DNA of 43,460 bases. Origin: an uncultured cyanobacterium (GTDB taxonomy: Bacteria > Cyanobacteriota > Cyanobacteriia > Cyanobacteriales > Chroococcidiopsidaceae). A program made the translations under genes and the position numbers. Under the pieces are notes generated by a model. That model searched no databases. It was not told the DNA's origin and was given only the letters and a program-made list of their open reading frames with translations. The stretch spans positions 1 through 43,460 of the forward strand of contig CAMIFA010000020.1 in assembly GCA_946221495.1 (NCBI GenBank). The letters run 5' to 3'. The stretch's first letter is position 1, and each line of letters begins with the position of its first letter. Shown in pieces: positions 15,890-24,993 of this stretch.

Positions 15890-16819
15890 TTACCAAAACA
15901 TCCGATTCAGAAACCCACTCAACAGCTTTACTTCATCTGGTTCGCGGTAGTCTGGCGGCAATAAAGCCACCAGCGCCGCCTGTAATTCATCCAACGCTGC
16001 CTGCACTTGACTTGGCTTCGGTCGGTTAAATTGTCCAAAATTCAACGGCTGACCAAAACGGAGAGTTAATTCCTTTTTGAAGTATAAATTTTGCGTTCCA
16101 ATAATTGCGACTGGGACAATCGGTACTCCCGCACGTAGAGCATAAATGACAGCGCCACGCTTGAGAGGGCGCAACTGACCTTCAACTTTACCCAGACCTC
16201 CTTCGGGAAAAATCAAAATTCCATCCCCGCGCGCAAACATAGCTTGGACAATGCGGTCTAGCCGTCGTAGTGTCTCTATAGAACTGCCGTGAGGGACATC
16301 ATGTTCAATAGCAGCTGCTAAGTCAGCTAAATCGTTTACTCCTTGCTTTGCCCCCTCAATAACTGCGAGTTCCTCACTCCACAATCGCTCTAGGGGGATA
16401 ACACCTTTAGCTAGATGCAAAATTTGACGCTTCCACCATTTGTTATAAAGTGTCCGAGCATCACCCAAAATATGATAGTACGGACGCGCAGGCAACTCAG
16501 ATAACAGTAAAAATGGATCAATGTGGTTCAAGTGGTTAGGAGCAAGCAGCACTGGGGTTGTAGGAATTCTCTCAGGAAACTCAACTTTTACTCGAAACAG
16601 AGTATGGATGAGCGATCGCAACACTTTTCGTCGTTGTTCGCCATTAATTTTGCGATCAAAACGCCCAAGAGCGATCGCCTCAGATGACAAAAGTGCTTCA
16701 TAAACAATAGAATTAGCATTCAATTTGCGGGCAGCTGCTAGCCCTTCTTCTGCACGTTGAATTGTCTCAGGTGTAAGTGGTGGCAAAATAATCAGATCGT
16801 CTTGTGACTTAATGCTCAT
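15890..16819 (-). CDS. 1-acyl-sn-glycerol-3-phosphate acyltransferase family (PlsC-like)
   Basis: This 309-residue protein belongs to the lysophospholipid acyltransferase family. The catalytic HX4D motif is NHLNHID (H96, D101) and the substrate-binding motif is FPEG (204-207) in ILIFPEGGLG; a final IVPVAIIGT strand follows. Such enzymes transfer an acyl chain to the sn-2 position of lysophosphatidic acid at the cytoplasmic membrane face. An N-terminal extension of about 80 residues before the core, and the absence of a clear membrane helix, set it slightly apart from the short canonical PlsC, so the acceptor may differ. It converges with the STAND gene. Confidence 0.85.
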   Translation of the reverse strand: MSIKSQDDLIILPPLTPETIQRAEEGLAAARKLNANSIVYEALLSSEAIALGRFDRKINGEQRRKVLRSLIHTLFRVKVEFPERIPTTPVLLAPNHLNHIDPFLLLSELPARPYYHILGDARTLYNKWWKRQILHLAKGVIPLERLWSEELAVIEGAKQGVNDLADLAAAIEHDVPHGSSIETLRRLDRIVQAMFARGDGILIFPEGGLGKVEGQLRPLKRGAVIYALRAGVPIVPVAIIGTQNLYFKKELTLRFGQPLNFGQFNRPKPSQVQAALDELQAALVALLPPDYREPDEVKLLSGFLNRMFW

Positions 16820-17155
16820 AATTCATCCTATGAGTACATATCAGTCAGAGTTTTCTAGGCTGACACTGGTTTTGATATCAAGATTAAATCATCAGCTTAC
16901 CCAAGCGATAACTTTATATTGGCACTTACGTCACTGTCCTAAAAAAGTAGTAGCTAGAGTGAATGAATTACAATCCCAAACTGCAATACTAAGTGGACAG
17001 TTTGCTAATTGGCACAATTAAAACTGATCGCTAAAGATTGCTGAATGTTCTACGTAAGCGATGTTCACCAGCTAAAGTATGAGAATTTGCGATTGCTAGA
17101 CAATAATCCAAATTACTCAGAAATTTTGATCCAAAGGATATATCTAAACAAGTAA
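16820..17155. other. intergenic stretch before the secreted-protein gene
   Basis: About 335 bases between the acyltransferase start and the GTG of the secreted-protein gene. The only content seen is the weak small frame at 16830-17021. No hairpin or clear promoter was noted. Confidence 0.4.
16830..17021 (+). CDS. small hypothetical protein
   Basis: A 63-residue reading frame (MSTYQSEFSRLTLVLISRLN...) starts 11 bases upstream of, and divergent from, the acyltransferase gene. It is moderately basic with one weakly hydrophobic helix. No domain is recognised and no ribosome-binding site is clear. It is kept because the sequence has normal composition and no other gene covers the region; it may not be expressed. 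Confidence 0.3.
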   Translation: MSTYQSEFSRLTLVLISRLNHQLTQAITLYWHLRHCPKKVVARVNELQSQTAILSGQFANWHN

Positions 17156-17632
17156 GTGTTTGCTAAATCTTCATACAAACATTCATCCTTTCTAAACCAA
17201 ATCTGTAATTACAGCAGCCACCATAAAGGAGTCGCTTTATTAAGATTAAGCATTGTGTTAATTTCCTCATTTAAATCTTTGACATCTATTTTTTCATCAC
17301 TTAGTTTATTGACAATAAGCTTAATTTCTCTACCTGCTAAGGCAGCTTTGCCTTGCGAATATGGCACTGTTAACACTTATCAAAATGGTTCAGTTGCCAG
17401 TTGTACTATTGAGAATAATGTTGATATCAGAATAGGTACTTTTAATTTTCCATGCAAGAAAGGATATCCTATATCTTTTGATGAAAAAGGGCAGTTTGAG
17501 AGCTGTGTTATCTCTGCACCTGTAAGCATTAGAACAGGTAATACCGTTAAAACTTGTCTTGAAGAATCTATGGTGTACGTCTCAGTTTCAGATACTGGCG
17601 ATCAATCCGTTAGTTGTAGCCGTTCTAAATAA
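17156..17632 (+). CDS. secreted cysteine-containing protein of unknown function
   Basis: This 158-residue frame opens with a GTG at 17156. A hydrophobic, Ser/Leu/Ile-rich stretch at about residues 34-57 ends in LPAKA before ALPCEYG, a good signal-peptidase-I-like site. The long polar segment before it suggests the true start is later, perhaps an internal GTG, but no ribosome-binding site decides this. The exported part, about 95 residues, has several cysteines (CEYG, SCTI, FPCKKG, SCVI, TCLE, SCSR) and reads as two similar halves with YxNGSVASCTI and FDEKGQFESCVI, suggesting small beta repeats with disulfides. No family is recognised. It stands alone on its strand. Confidence 0.55.
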   Translation: MFAKSSYKHSSFLNQICNYSSHHKGVALLRLSIVLISSFKSLTSIFSSLSLLTISLISLPAKAALPCEYGTVNTYQNGSVASCTIENNVDIRIGTFNFPCKKGYPISFDEKGQFESCVISAPVSIRTGNTVKTCLEESMVYVSVSDTGDQSVSCSRSK

Positions 17633-17791
17633 CTTGAATGTTTTTAAGATTAGTTCTATCAATTGATTTTGTTATATAAACGAAGATAGAGTTAGTAAAT
17701 CTATAGATGGTATATTTTATAGGATTAAATAGCAAATCAGCACCAAAGTAAAACAGTTACTTTGTTTACTTTTACTTACTGGAATTATAGT

Positions 17792-17839
17792 TACCTGGCT
17801 TTCAAGCTCAATCAACTTCATGATGTGGAAAGCCAGGTA
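17792..17839. terminator. 12-bp perfect hairpin between convergent genes
   Basis: TACCTGGCTTTC (17792-17803) pairs perfectly with GAAAGCCAGGTA (17828-17839), loop 24 nt. It lies between the stop of the secreted-protein gene (+, 17632) and the stop of the prolyl oligopeptidase gene (-, 17863). It probably serves as a two-way terminator or mRNA 3'-end structure; neither side has a classic T-run. Confidence 0.6.
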
Positions 17840-17862
17840 CAAAATTTTAGTATTTCCTAAAA

Positions 17863-19944
17863 TTAGCTATCGATAACAGACATATCAAGCGATCGCACCA
17901 AGAACGCCCACTTATCTGCTGCCTCCTCGATTATTTTCGCTGTCGGCTTCCCAGCACCATGTCCCGCCTTTGTTTCAATTCTAATTAACACAGGTGCTGA
18001 ACCATTGTGAGCTGCTTGCAATGCAGCTGCAAACTTAAAACTATGAGCAGGCACTACCCGATCATCATGATCAGCTGTCGTAATCATCGTTGCGGGGTAG
18101 GATGTACCAGATTTGAGGTTGTGCAATGGTGAATATGCATAAAGAGTATTGAACTCCTCTAAATTATCAGGAGAACCATAATCAGCAGTCCAAGCCCAAC
18201 CGATAGTAAATTTGTGGAACCGCAACATATCCATTACGCCCACAGCTGGCAACGCCGCCGCAAATAAATCAGGGCGCTGAGTCATACAAGCACCTACCAA
18301 AAGTCCGCCATTACTACCACCACCGATCGCAAGTTTTTTAGCTGCACAAGTGTACTTATTAGCAATTAACCATTCAGCTGCGGCAATAAAATCATCAAAG
18401 ACATTCTGCTTATTCAACTTCGTTCCAGCTTGATGCCATTCCTCACCGTATTCACCGCCGCCACGCAGATTCGGTACAGCATAAACACCCCCCATCTCCA
18501 TCCACACTAGGCTGCTAACGGAGAAACTAGGTGTCAGGGAGACACCAAAACCACCGTAACCATAAAGATATGTAGGATTATTACCATCTAGCTGAATTCC
18601 CTTTTTGTAGCTGATAAACATCGGTACTTGAGTACCATCTTTGCTGCTGTAGAAAACTTGCTGCGTCTCGTAATCATCTGGATTAAAATCTACCTGCGGC
18701 TGCCTAAATACACTACTTTGATCAGTTACCATGTCATAGCGGTAAATAGTTGCTGGGGTAGTAAAGCTAGTAAAGCTATAAAAAGTTTCGGTATCCTCGC
18801 GCTTACCACCAAAGCCGCCAGCTGAACCGATACCAGGCAAGGCAACCTCGCGCACCAAAGATCCTTTCAAGTCAAAGATTTTAATCTGCGTATGGGCATC
18901 TTTCAGGTAGGAGGCAACAAACTGATTGTTAAGTAAACCAACGCCTTCCAAGGTTTCAGCTGCCTGGGGAATAATTTCTTGCCAAGCATCACGATCTGGA
19001 TTATCGATATCAATAGCAATCACCCGACTACGCGGCGCATCTAAGTCAGTTTGAAACCAAAACACAGTTCCGTCGTTATCAATAAAGCTAAAATTAGCCT
19101 CAAATTGATTAATTAGTTCTACTACCTCGGCAGTGCGATCGCTCAAGTCCTTATAAAAAACTAGGTTCTTTGGGTCAGTGCCTAGCCAAACAGAGATAAT
19201 TAGGTAGCGTCCATCTTCGGTAACGCCGCCGTTGAATCCCCATTCTTTCTGATCCTGACGTTGATATACCAACACATCTTCTGACTGTGGCTTTCCTAGT
19301 TGGTGGTAATACAGTTTTTGGAAATAATTAACGTCTGCTAATTTAGTTGCCTCGTTCGGTTCATCGTAGCGACTGTAGAAAAAGCCTTGATTATCGCTAC
19401 TCCAAGAAGCGCCAGAGAACTTGATCCACCTTAGATGATCCGGTAAATCTTCGCCCTTTTCTACATCCCGTACTTTCCAGTCTTGCCAGTCTGAACCAGC
19501 CGTAGAAAGACCATACGCCATCAAGTTACCGTCTTCACTGATAGACAAACCTGCCAGCGCAACTGTACCATCCTCTGACAGCTTATTGGGGTCGAGTAGC
19601 ACTCTCGGTTCAGCATCTAGCGAAGTTTGGGTATAAAGTACAGATTGGTTCTGAAGTCCGTCGTTTTTGAAGTAAAAGTAGCGGTTCCCCTCTTTAAACG
19701 GAATCCCAAATTTTTCATAATCCCACAACACAGTCAAGCGTTGCTTAATCTGTTCTCGAACCGGAATTTCCTGAAGAAAATCAAATGTAACTTTATTCTC
19801 AGCCTCTACCCAAGCCTTTGTTTCTTCTGAGTCCGGATCTTCTAGCCAACGATAAGGATCTGCAACTTGTGTACCATGATAGTCATCAAAAGATTCGACT
19901 TGGCTAGTAGTTGGGTAAATGATTGGCTTGTCAGAATGTGGCAT
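17863..19944 (-). CDS. prolyl oligopeptidase (S9A family serine peptidase)
   Basis: This 693-residue protein has the length and layout of prolyl oligopeptidase: an N-terminal YPTTSQVESFDDYHGTQVADPYRWLE segment (split here as YPTTSQVESFDDYHG and TQVADPYRWLE), a central seven-bladed propeller, and a C-terminal alpha/beta hydrolase. The catalytic triad is visible as GGGSNGG (Ser), TTADHDDRV (Asp) and AGHGAGKPT (His). The enzyme cleaves after proline in short peptides. No signal peptide is visible, so it is probably cytoplasmic. It is monocistronic; the hairpin at 17792-17839 lies just after its stop. Confidence 0.93.
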   Translation of the reverse strand: MPHSDKPIIYPTTSQVESFDDYHGTQVADPYRWLEDPDSEETKAWVEAENKVTFDFLQEIPVREQIKQRLTVLWDYEKFGIPFKEGNRYFYFKNDGLQNQSVLYTQTSLDAEPRVLLDPNKLSEDGTVALAGLSISEDGNLMAYGLSTAGSDWQDWKVRDVEKGEDLPDHLRWIKFSGASWSSDNQGFFYSRYDEPNEATKLADVNYFQKLYYHQLGKPQSEDVLVYQRQDQKEWGFNGGVTEDGRYLIISVWLGTDPKNLVFYKDLSDRTAEVVELINQFEANFSFIDNDGTVFWFQTDLDAPRSRVIAIDIDNPDRDAWQEIIPQAAETLEGVGLLNNQFVASYLKDAHTQIKIFDLKGSLVREVALPGIGSAGGFGGKREDTETFYSFTSFTTPATIYRYDMVTDQSSVFRQPQVDFNPDDYETQQVFYSSKDGTQVPMFISYKKGIQLDGNNPTYLYGYGGFGVSLTPSFSVSSLVWMEMGGVYAVPNLRGGGEYGEEWHQAGTKLNKQNVFDDFIAAAEWLIANKYTCAAKKLAIGGGSNGGLLVGACMTQRPDLFAAALPAVGVMDMLRFHKFTIGWAWTADYGSPDNLEEFNTLYAYSPLHNLKSGTSYPATMITTADHDDRVVPAHSFKFAAALQAAHNGSAPVLIRIETKAGHGAGKPTAKIIEEAADKWAFLVRSLDMSVIDS

Positions 19945-20129
19945 AGCTTCAGCTTGTGGGCAACACTGTCCAATTTAGCACTGCTACGATTTCACTCTCA
20001 CATCATTAGGGCGTATCTACAAAACCTCATAAATGAAGTTACTTTTTTGTAACGAATAAATAGAGGGTTATTTCACACCTATAAATAATGTTGAGGTTTT
20101 AGCTTGACACTCCAATCAAAATAGTATTG

Positions 20130-20849
20130 TTATTGTGCTGTAAGGGATGTACCTAAAAACCACTCGTACCCTTCTCTAAACTTTTGCTTGGCATCGCTTT
20201 CTACAATGCTACCGTGAGCCATAATGACTTTTTTAAAATCCCAAGCAAGTACCTTTTGAACTGACTGTTTCACCTTTTCTATTTCTTTTGTAGCGAATTT
20301 CTCTAACAAAGATGGACTAAGTTTTTTGTAGCCACCAATCAATCTAGCTGCTAACTGCGTTGTTAGGGGAAAACTATCATCAAAGTGAAAAGCTGTATCT
20401 GTTAATATCAGGGTGTGGCTTTCTTGATGAAAAAACACACATTCATTGAGTAAGGAAGATCCTTTTAAGTCAAAAACTTTAAATCCATTAAATAATAAAT
20501 ACTCAACTTCATTTAACATACTTTCTTCAGCAACGCTGATGATTTTATCAATCGGCAAATCAGGTTTTTTGGACTCTAGACCTGGTGCAGCCCAAAGTTT
20601 TGCTTTAGGGTAGATAGCTTTGAAGCTAGACGCAAATAAATAATGGTAAAGATTTGGAGCAATGATGTAACTTACATCTCCAATTGTATTGATTTCATTG
20701 ATAGTTGTGTCATCAACTTGAATCGGAGAAATAGCTATTAGCTCACCACTGACAAGACGAATAAGTGTCATTCTCGTACCAACATTTACCCCTAGATATT
20801 TGAATGGTTGTTCACAAACCCAAATGTTTTTATCAATCTCTTTAAGCAT
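20130..20849 (-). CDS. DUF4336 domain protein (metallo-beta-lactamase-like fold)
   Basis: The 239-residue protein starts MLKEIDKNIWVCEQPFKYLG and continues with an RMTLIRLVSGELIAISPI strand and a SYIIAPNLYHYLF segment, the pattern of DUF4336. That family resembles metallo-beta-lactamase-fold proteins but with an altered metal site. A later MAHGSIVESDAK segment supplies another histidine. The true activity is unknown. The ATG at 20849 is preferred to a TTG two codons upstream. It lies downstream of the chemotaxis operon on the same strand but is separated from it by 153 bases and a hairpin, so it is likely a separate transcript. Confidence 0.8.
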   Translation of the reverse strand: MLKEIDKNIWVCEQPFKYLGVNVGTRMTLIRLVSGELIAISPIQVDDTTINEINTIGDVSYIIAPNLYHYLFASSFKAIYPKAKLWAAPGLESKKPDLPIDKIISVAEESMLNEVEYLLFNGFKVFDLKGSSLLNECVFFHQESHTLILTDTAFHFDDSFPLTTQLAARLIGGYKKLSPSLLEKFATKEIEKVKQSVQKVLAWDFKKVIMAHGSIVESDAKQKFREGYEWFLGTSLTAQ

Positions 20850-20893
20850 GAGCAATACATTGGAACTTACGCAGCTATCTTATATAAACACTT

Positions 20894-20927
20894 AATGTAA
20901 GGGCAATTTATTTATCGCCCCTACATT
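20894..20927. terminator. hairpin between cheA 3' end and DUF4336 gene
   Basis: AATGTA-A-GGGC (20894-20904) faces GCCC-C-TACATT (20917-20927): ten paired bases with one A/C mismatch and a 12-nt loop. The arrangement resembles dispersed TGTAGGGGCG-type palindromes common in cyanobacterial intergenic DNA. Placed after the last chemotaxis gene, it may end that operon. Confidence 0.45.
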
Positions 20928-21002
20928 TATGAGTATTCAGCTAGAAAATGCGTGAGTCCTATTTGTGTCACCTTGAAAGTGAGGCGATCGCCCGTCACCA
21001 GC

Positions 21003-24000
21003 TTAAGTAACACTTGCCGCTACTAACACTTCACCATTGAGCATTCGTTGAGCACCATCTAGCAGCGCTTCTTCCAAATAAGGCTTAGTAAAGTAACCCC
21101 TTGCTCCCAGTTGCACCGCCATTTGTCTATGTCGATCTGCACCACGCGAAGTCAACATGGCGATCGGCAAGTCGCTAAGGTTCGGATCTTTCTGCATTCT
21201 TGATAGTAGTTCTAAACCATCCATTCTCGGCATTTCAATATCACAGAAGACGAGATCGCAAGGCAGACCATCCCGCAGTTTGTCCCAAGCTTCCTGACCG
21301 TCACGAGCTTGTTCTACGCGGTATCCAGCTTTATTAAAAGTCATGGAGAGTAGTTCGCGCACAGTAATTGAGTCATCGACGATCAGAACCATCGGTTCAG
21401 TCTTGACATCCTGTGTTGGCAATACCGGAGTAGCACTAGCAGTCCAGAGGGAATTAGCACTACCTTCGCGCTGCAATCGTCCTGTTGCTAGGTCAATTAG
21501 CTCTAGCACGTCAGCGATCGGCATAATCCGACCATCTCCTCTTACAGTTGCTCCGGCAACGCCTACAGGCTTTGGCGCTGGTGCTTCAAATTGCTTAATT
21601 ACAATTTCTTGCTCGCCTAGCACTTGGTCAACCTGAATAGCCATAAATGCACCAGCCGAGCGTAATACCACAATCGAAATCATGTCGTCATCACGGCTAC
21701 CACCATACAGGCTACTCCGACCGATTTGACGATTTGACACTAGAAGTTCTTTCAGGTGTCTAAATGGTAGTAGGGAGTCACGCCAGGAAATACAGGATTG
21801 TCCTTGTTCGTTAGTAACAATACTTTGTGGCGATATATCCATCATGTCTTCCACACCGTCCATTGGAAAGGCAATTTGAGCTTTTTCGCTCACACAACAA
21901 AGTGCTTTACCAATACTGAGAGTTAGTGGTAGACGAATGGTAAAAGTTGTTCCCTTACCAAGCGTAGAATCGGTGCTGATTGTCCCTCTAATTTCATTTA
22001 AGCTGGTTTTGACTACATCCATGCCAACGCCTCGTCCGGCAAATTCATCGACTTGCTCTTTGGTACTAAAGCCAGCATGGAACAGCAAATTATAGGCATC
22101 CAAGCGAGACATTGTTTTAGCATCAGCTAGACTAATTATGCCTTTTTGAATTGCCTTAGTCATCACCTTGTCAGAATCAATACCAGCGCCATCATCGCTA
22201 ACAGAGATTACAGTCTGGTTCCCTTGGTGAAAAGCTTTGATCGTGATTTTACCTACAGGTGGCTTGCCTTTGGCGATCCGCTCTTCTGGAGTTTCAATTC
22301 CATGAGTAATAGAATTATTGACCAAATGCGTCATCGGGTCGTAGAGCTGCTCTAAAATCACTTTATCAATCAAGCTTTCCTGACCTTCTATATGTAGCTC
22401 TGCTTGCTTGCCGTATTTGAGAGAAATATCTCGCACAGCACGAGGTAAACGCTCGGCGATTTGAGCAAAAGGTAACATCCGCGATCGCGTTAGTCCTTCT
22501 TGCAGTTGCGTCGTCACCTGCCGAAATTGCCGCGCTACTTGCTCGGTGTCATCGGTAACAAATTCTATATCTGAGGAAGCCTCGCGCACCCGGACAATCA
22601 ACTCGATCATCTCTTGGGAAAGTGTATGAAAGCCAGTAAAGCGATCCATTTCCAAGGCATCAAAGTCCATCCCCGTAGCATGACTTTCGGAAGTAGGATT
22701 AGCTGGATTAACTGATATAGTGCGAGAACCCTGGCGGATGTTATGTAGCGAGGCTTCCATGAGCGATCGCTCGTAAAGTTCCTGCATTCTAGAACCCAGA
22801 CCGTTTAGTTGCTGCACCTGATGTAGCAGATTTTCTAGGGACTGGCGCATTCGCTGTTGATCCTGTTCTAAGCTGTTGCGATTTACAACCAATTCTCCAA
22901 CTAAGTTACCAACGTTGTCTAAGTGCTTGACTGGCACTTTCATTGTTTGTTCAAATGCCGCACGGCGAGGCTTAGAAGCTTTAGTTTGGGCTTGCTTAAG
23001 CTTAATAGGAGTATTACTTGTTTTATCAGTTTTTGGTGGTAACTTCTCTGAATTATCTACTACAGTCAAGTCTTGTGCAGGTGGTGTTTGAGCAACTGCT
23101 TCTGTAGATGTATTTCCATCTAATAAAGCATCAAGATCAGAAAATTCATCTGTATCTAATGCTGATGGAGAAGTATCGGTAGTTTCTTCTAGCAATGCCT
23201 CCAAGTCATCAAATTCATCGACGCTCAAGTCTGGTGCAACTGGGTTTAGCGAAGCTTCATCTAGTAAAGCATCAAGATCAGAAAATTCATCTGTATCTAA
23301 TGCTGATGGAGAAGTATTAGTAGTTTCTTCTACCAATGCCTCCAAGTCATCAACATCTACACCTAAGTCTTGCGCGGGTGGTGTTTGTGTAACTAGCTCT
23401 AGCGGATCTTCACCCAGTAAGGCATCAAGATCAAAAGACTCATTTGTATCTACTTCTTGTTGAAAAGTATCGGCAGTTGTAGCGGCTGGTACTTCTAAGA
23501 AAGCCTCTAAATTATCTTGCTCATCAATGGCTTCAGCACTGGAAATATCCAAGCTTATACCTGATGAAGTTTCACTGGCTACATCTGCTAGATCACTAAA
23601 GAATAAATCTACAGTGCGATCGCTTTCTGCGCTACCACTAAAGAAATCTGTTTCTGTTGTGTCTAAATTTAAATCAAGTAAAGCTGAATGCTCATCTACT
23701 GAAGGTATGTTGGCATTTTCTTCCTTAGAAAAGTCAATTAATAACCTGTTTTCTTTTGGAGTTAAATCTATATTTAGCTGTTCTTCCCAAAGATCATCAA
23801 CTGGAGAATCAAATTCTTCAGTATTCTTTAAAGAAGCGTCAACAATATCTAATTCAGCTGCTGTCACCTCTGTTTTATTAGGTGTTTCTATTTCTGGCAA
23901 CTCCTTAAGGCTTTTGCTACTATCTGAATTCAACCATAATTCCTCTAACTCAGGTTCTACCTGAGCTTGTGCTAATGGTTCTTCCCAAAAATCACTTAAA

Positions 24001-24929
24001 TTAGTATTTTCTAGAGACGATGTAGGCGTATGTTCTTGAATGGTTTTTGGAGATATTTGCGGCTGTTCAAATAAATCAGAAAACTCCGGTTCTGTTATCT
24101 CCGAGATTATAGGTGTTGGCTCGGCGTTAAATAAACTATCGAAGCCTAAATCGTTGTTTAAAGACGTACTATTTCTAGGAGAACTTTCTAATTGATTTAA
24201 GGTTTCTTGAGTATCGCTTTCAACTTCTTCTAAATTAAACAAGGCTGATAAATCTGAGCCAGTTTGTAACGGCTCATCTTCATCTAAATCAGTTGCAAAT
24301 AAGTCGCTTAGATCGACCTCTGCATCTACAGAAATTTGTTTTTCGTTCATAAGTTTATTAACTTCTCCGGCTTGATCGTTGCCTGCTGTACTAATATTTT
24401 TTGGATTAAATAGTTGTTGAGATTGTTTGAATTCGTGGTAATCTTCTAGCTGAATACTATAAACAACTGTATCTAAAGAAGATTCTGCTGTTAAAACTCC
24501 AGTTTCTCCTTGACTAACCAAGAGATCCAAATGCTGTTTAAGTTCTACAAATACTGGTTGTATTTTTGATAGAATAATGTCTCCAGTATTTTTTGCTACT
24601 AATGCATTTTCAAGGAATTCTATCAGTTGTTTGAGGGTGTCAAATATTTCCCAAAATAGAAACTCTAATTTTTGATCTGCCTGAATTTGTGGACATTTTT
24701 GAAGGACTTTAAAACAGTCCTCCAAGTGTTGGGATATTTGCTGAATGCTATCTAGTTTTAGCAGCGCTGCTCCTTTTGTTAATGAGTGAGCTGTCCGGAA
24801 AACTTCGTTCACCATTTGCGTGTTTTCCAGGGTATTTTGGAGATTTAATAATCCCTGTTCAATTATATTTAGGTGAGCTTGAGCTTCTTGAATGAAGTAG
24901 CTGGGTACGAGCGGTTGTTCCGGCAGCAT
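21003..24929 (-). CDS. CheA-type hybrid histidine kinase of the pilus chemotaxis system (PilL/HmpE-like)
   Basis: From the ATG at 24929 the protein has 1308 residues. Domains in order: an Hpt (P1) domain with His48 in an altered motif HSLTKGAAL where the norm is HSIKGGA; an acidic Ser/Thr/Asp-rich linker of roughly 500 residues with tandem repeats; the dimerisation helices (MKVPVKHLDNVGNLVGELVVNR split as MKVPVKHLDNVG, GELVVNRN); the HATPase with N box HLVNNSITHGIE, G1 DDGAGID and G2 GRGVGMD; a CheW-like domain; and a C-terminal receiver (VLIVDDS, CDIEMPRMDG, LTSRG, TKPY). It should phosphorylate CheY-type regulators to steer type IV pilus motility. A TTG at 24959 is an alternative start; the ATG fits the paralogous Hpt protein better. 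Last gene of a five-gene operon. Confidence 0.9.
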   Translation of the reverse strand: MLPEQPLVPSYFIQEAQAHLNIIEQGLLNLQNTLENTQMVNEVFRTAHSLTKGAALLKLDSIQQISQHLEDCFKVLQKCPQIQADQKLEFLFWEIFDTLKQLIEFLENALVAKNTGDIILSKIQPVFVELKQHLDLLVSQGETGVLTAESSLDTVVYSIQLEDYHEFKQSQQLFNPKNISTAGNDQAGEVNKLMNEKQISVDAEVDLSDLFATDLDEDEPLQTGSDLSALFNLEEVESDTQETLNQLESSPRNSTSLNNDLGFDSLFNAEPTPIISEITEPEFSDLFEQPQISPKTIQEHTPTSSLENTNLSDFWEEPLAQAQVEPELEELWLNSDSSKSLKELPEIETPNKTEVTAAELDIVDASLKNTEEFDSPVDDLWEEQLNIDLTPKENRLLIDFSKEENANIPSVDEHSALLDLNLDTTETDFFSGSAESDRTVDLFFSDLADVASETSSGISLDISSAEAIDEQDNLEAFLEVPAATTADTFQQEVDTNESFDLDALLGEDPLELVTQTPPAQDLGVDVDDLEALVEETTNTSPSALDTDEFSDLDALLDEASLNPVAPDLSVDEFDDLEALLEETTDTSPSALDTDEFSDLDALLDGNTSTEAVAQTPPAQDLTVVDNSEKLPPKTDKTSNTPIKLKQAQTKASKPRRAAFEQTMKVPVKHLDNVGNLVGELVVNRNSLEQDQQRMRQSLENLLHQVQQLNGLGSRMQELYERSLMEASLHNIRQGSRTISVNPANPTSESHATGMDFDALEMDRFTGFHTLSQEMIELIVRVREASSDIEFVTDDTEQVARQFRQVTTQLQEGLTRSRMLPFAQIAERLPRAVRDISLKYGKQAELHIEGQESLIDKVILEQLYDPMTHLVNNSITHGIETPEERIAKGKPPVGKITIKAFHQGNQTVISVSDDGAGIDSDKVMTKAIQKGIISLADAKTMSRLDAYNLLFHAGFSTKEQVDEFAGRGVGMDVVKTSLNEIRGTISTDSTLGKGTTFTIRLPLTLSIGKALCCVSEKAQIAFPMDGVEDMMDISPQSIVTNEQGQSCISWRDSLLPFRHLKELLVSNRQIGRSSLYGGSRDDDMISIVVLRSAGAFMAIQVDQVLGEQEIVIKQFEAPAPKPVGVAGATVRGDGRIMPIADVLELIDLATGRLQREGSANSLWTASATPVLPTQDVKTEPMVLIVDDSITVRELLSMTFNKAGYRVEQARDGQEAWDKLRDGLPCDLVFCDIEMPRMDGLELLSRMQKDPNLSDLPIAMLTSRGADRHRQMAVQLGARGYFTKPYLEEALLDGAQRMLNGEVLVAASVT
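23118..23353 (-). repeat. tandem repeats (141-bp period) in the CheA linker
   Basis: Segments starting at 23118 and 23259 are nearly identical over about 95 bp, offset by 141 bp (47 codons), and encode SPSALDTDEFSDLDALLD with flanking acidic residues. A weaker third unit lies near 23420, and a shared TPPAQDL segment flanks the array on both sides. The repeats expand the flexible acidic linker between the Hpt and kinase core. Confidence 0.75.
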
Positions 24930-24993
24930 GATATTTTTAGTTAATAGTTGGCACCGCAATATTGCTTAATTACTAGTGTTATTAGCAATAAAG

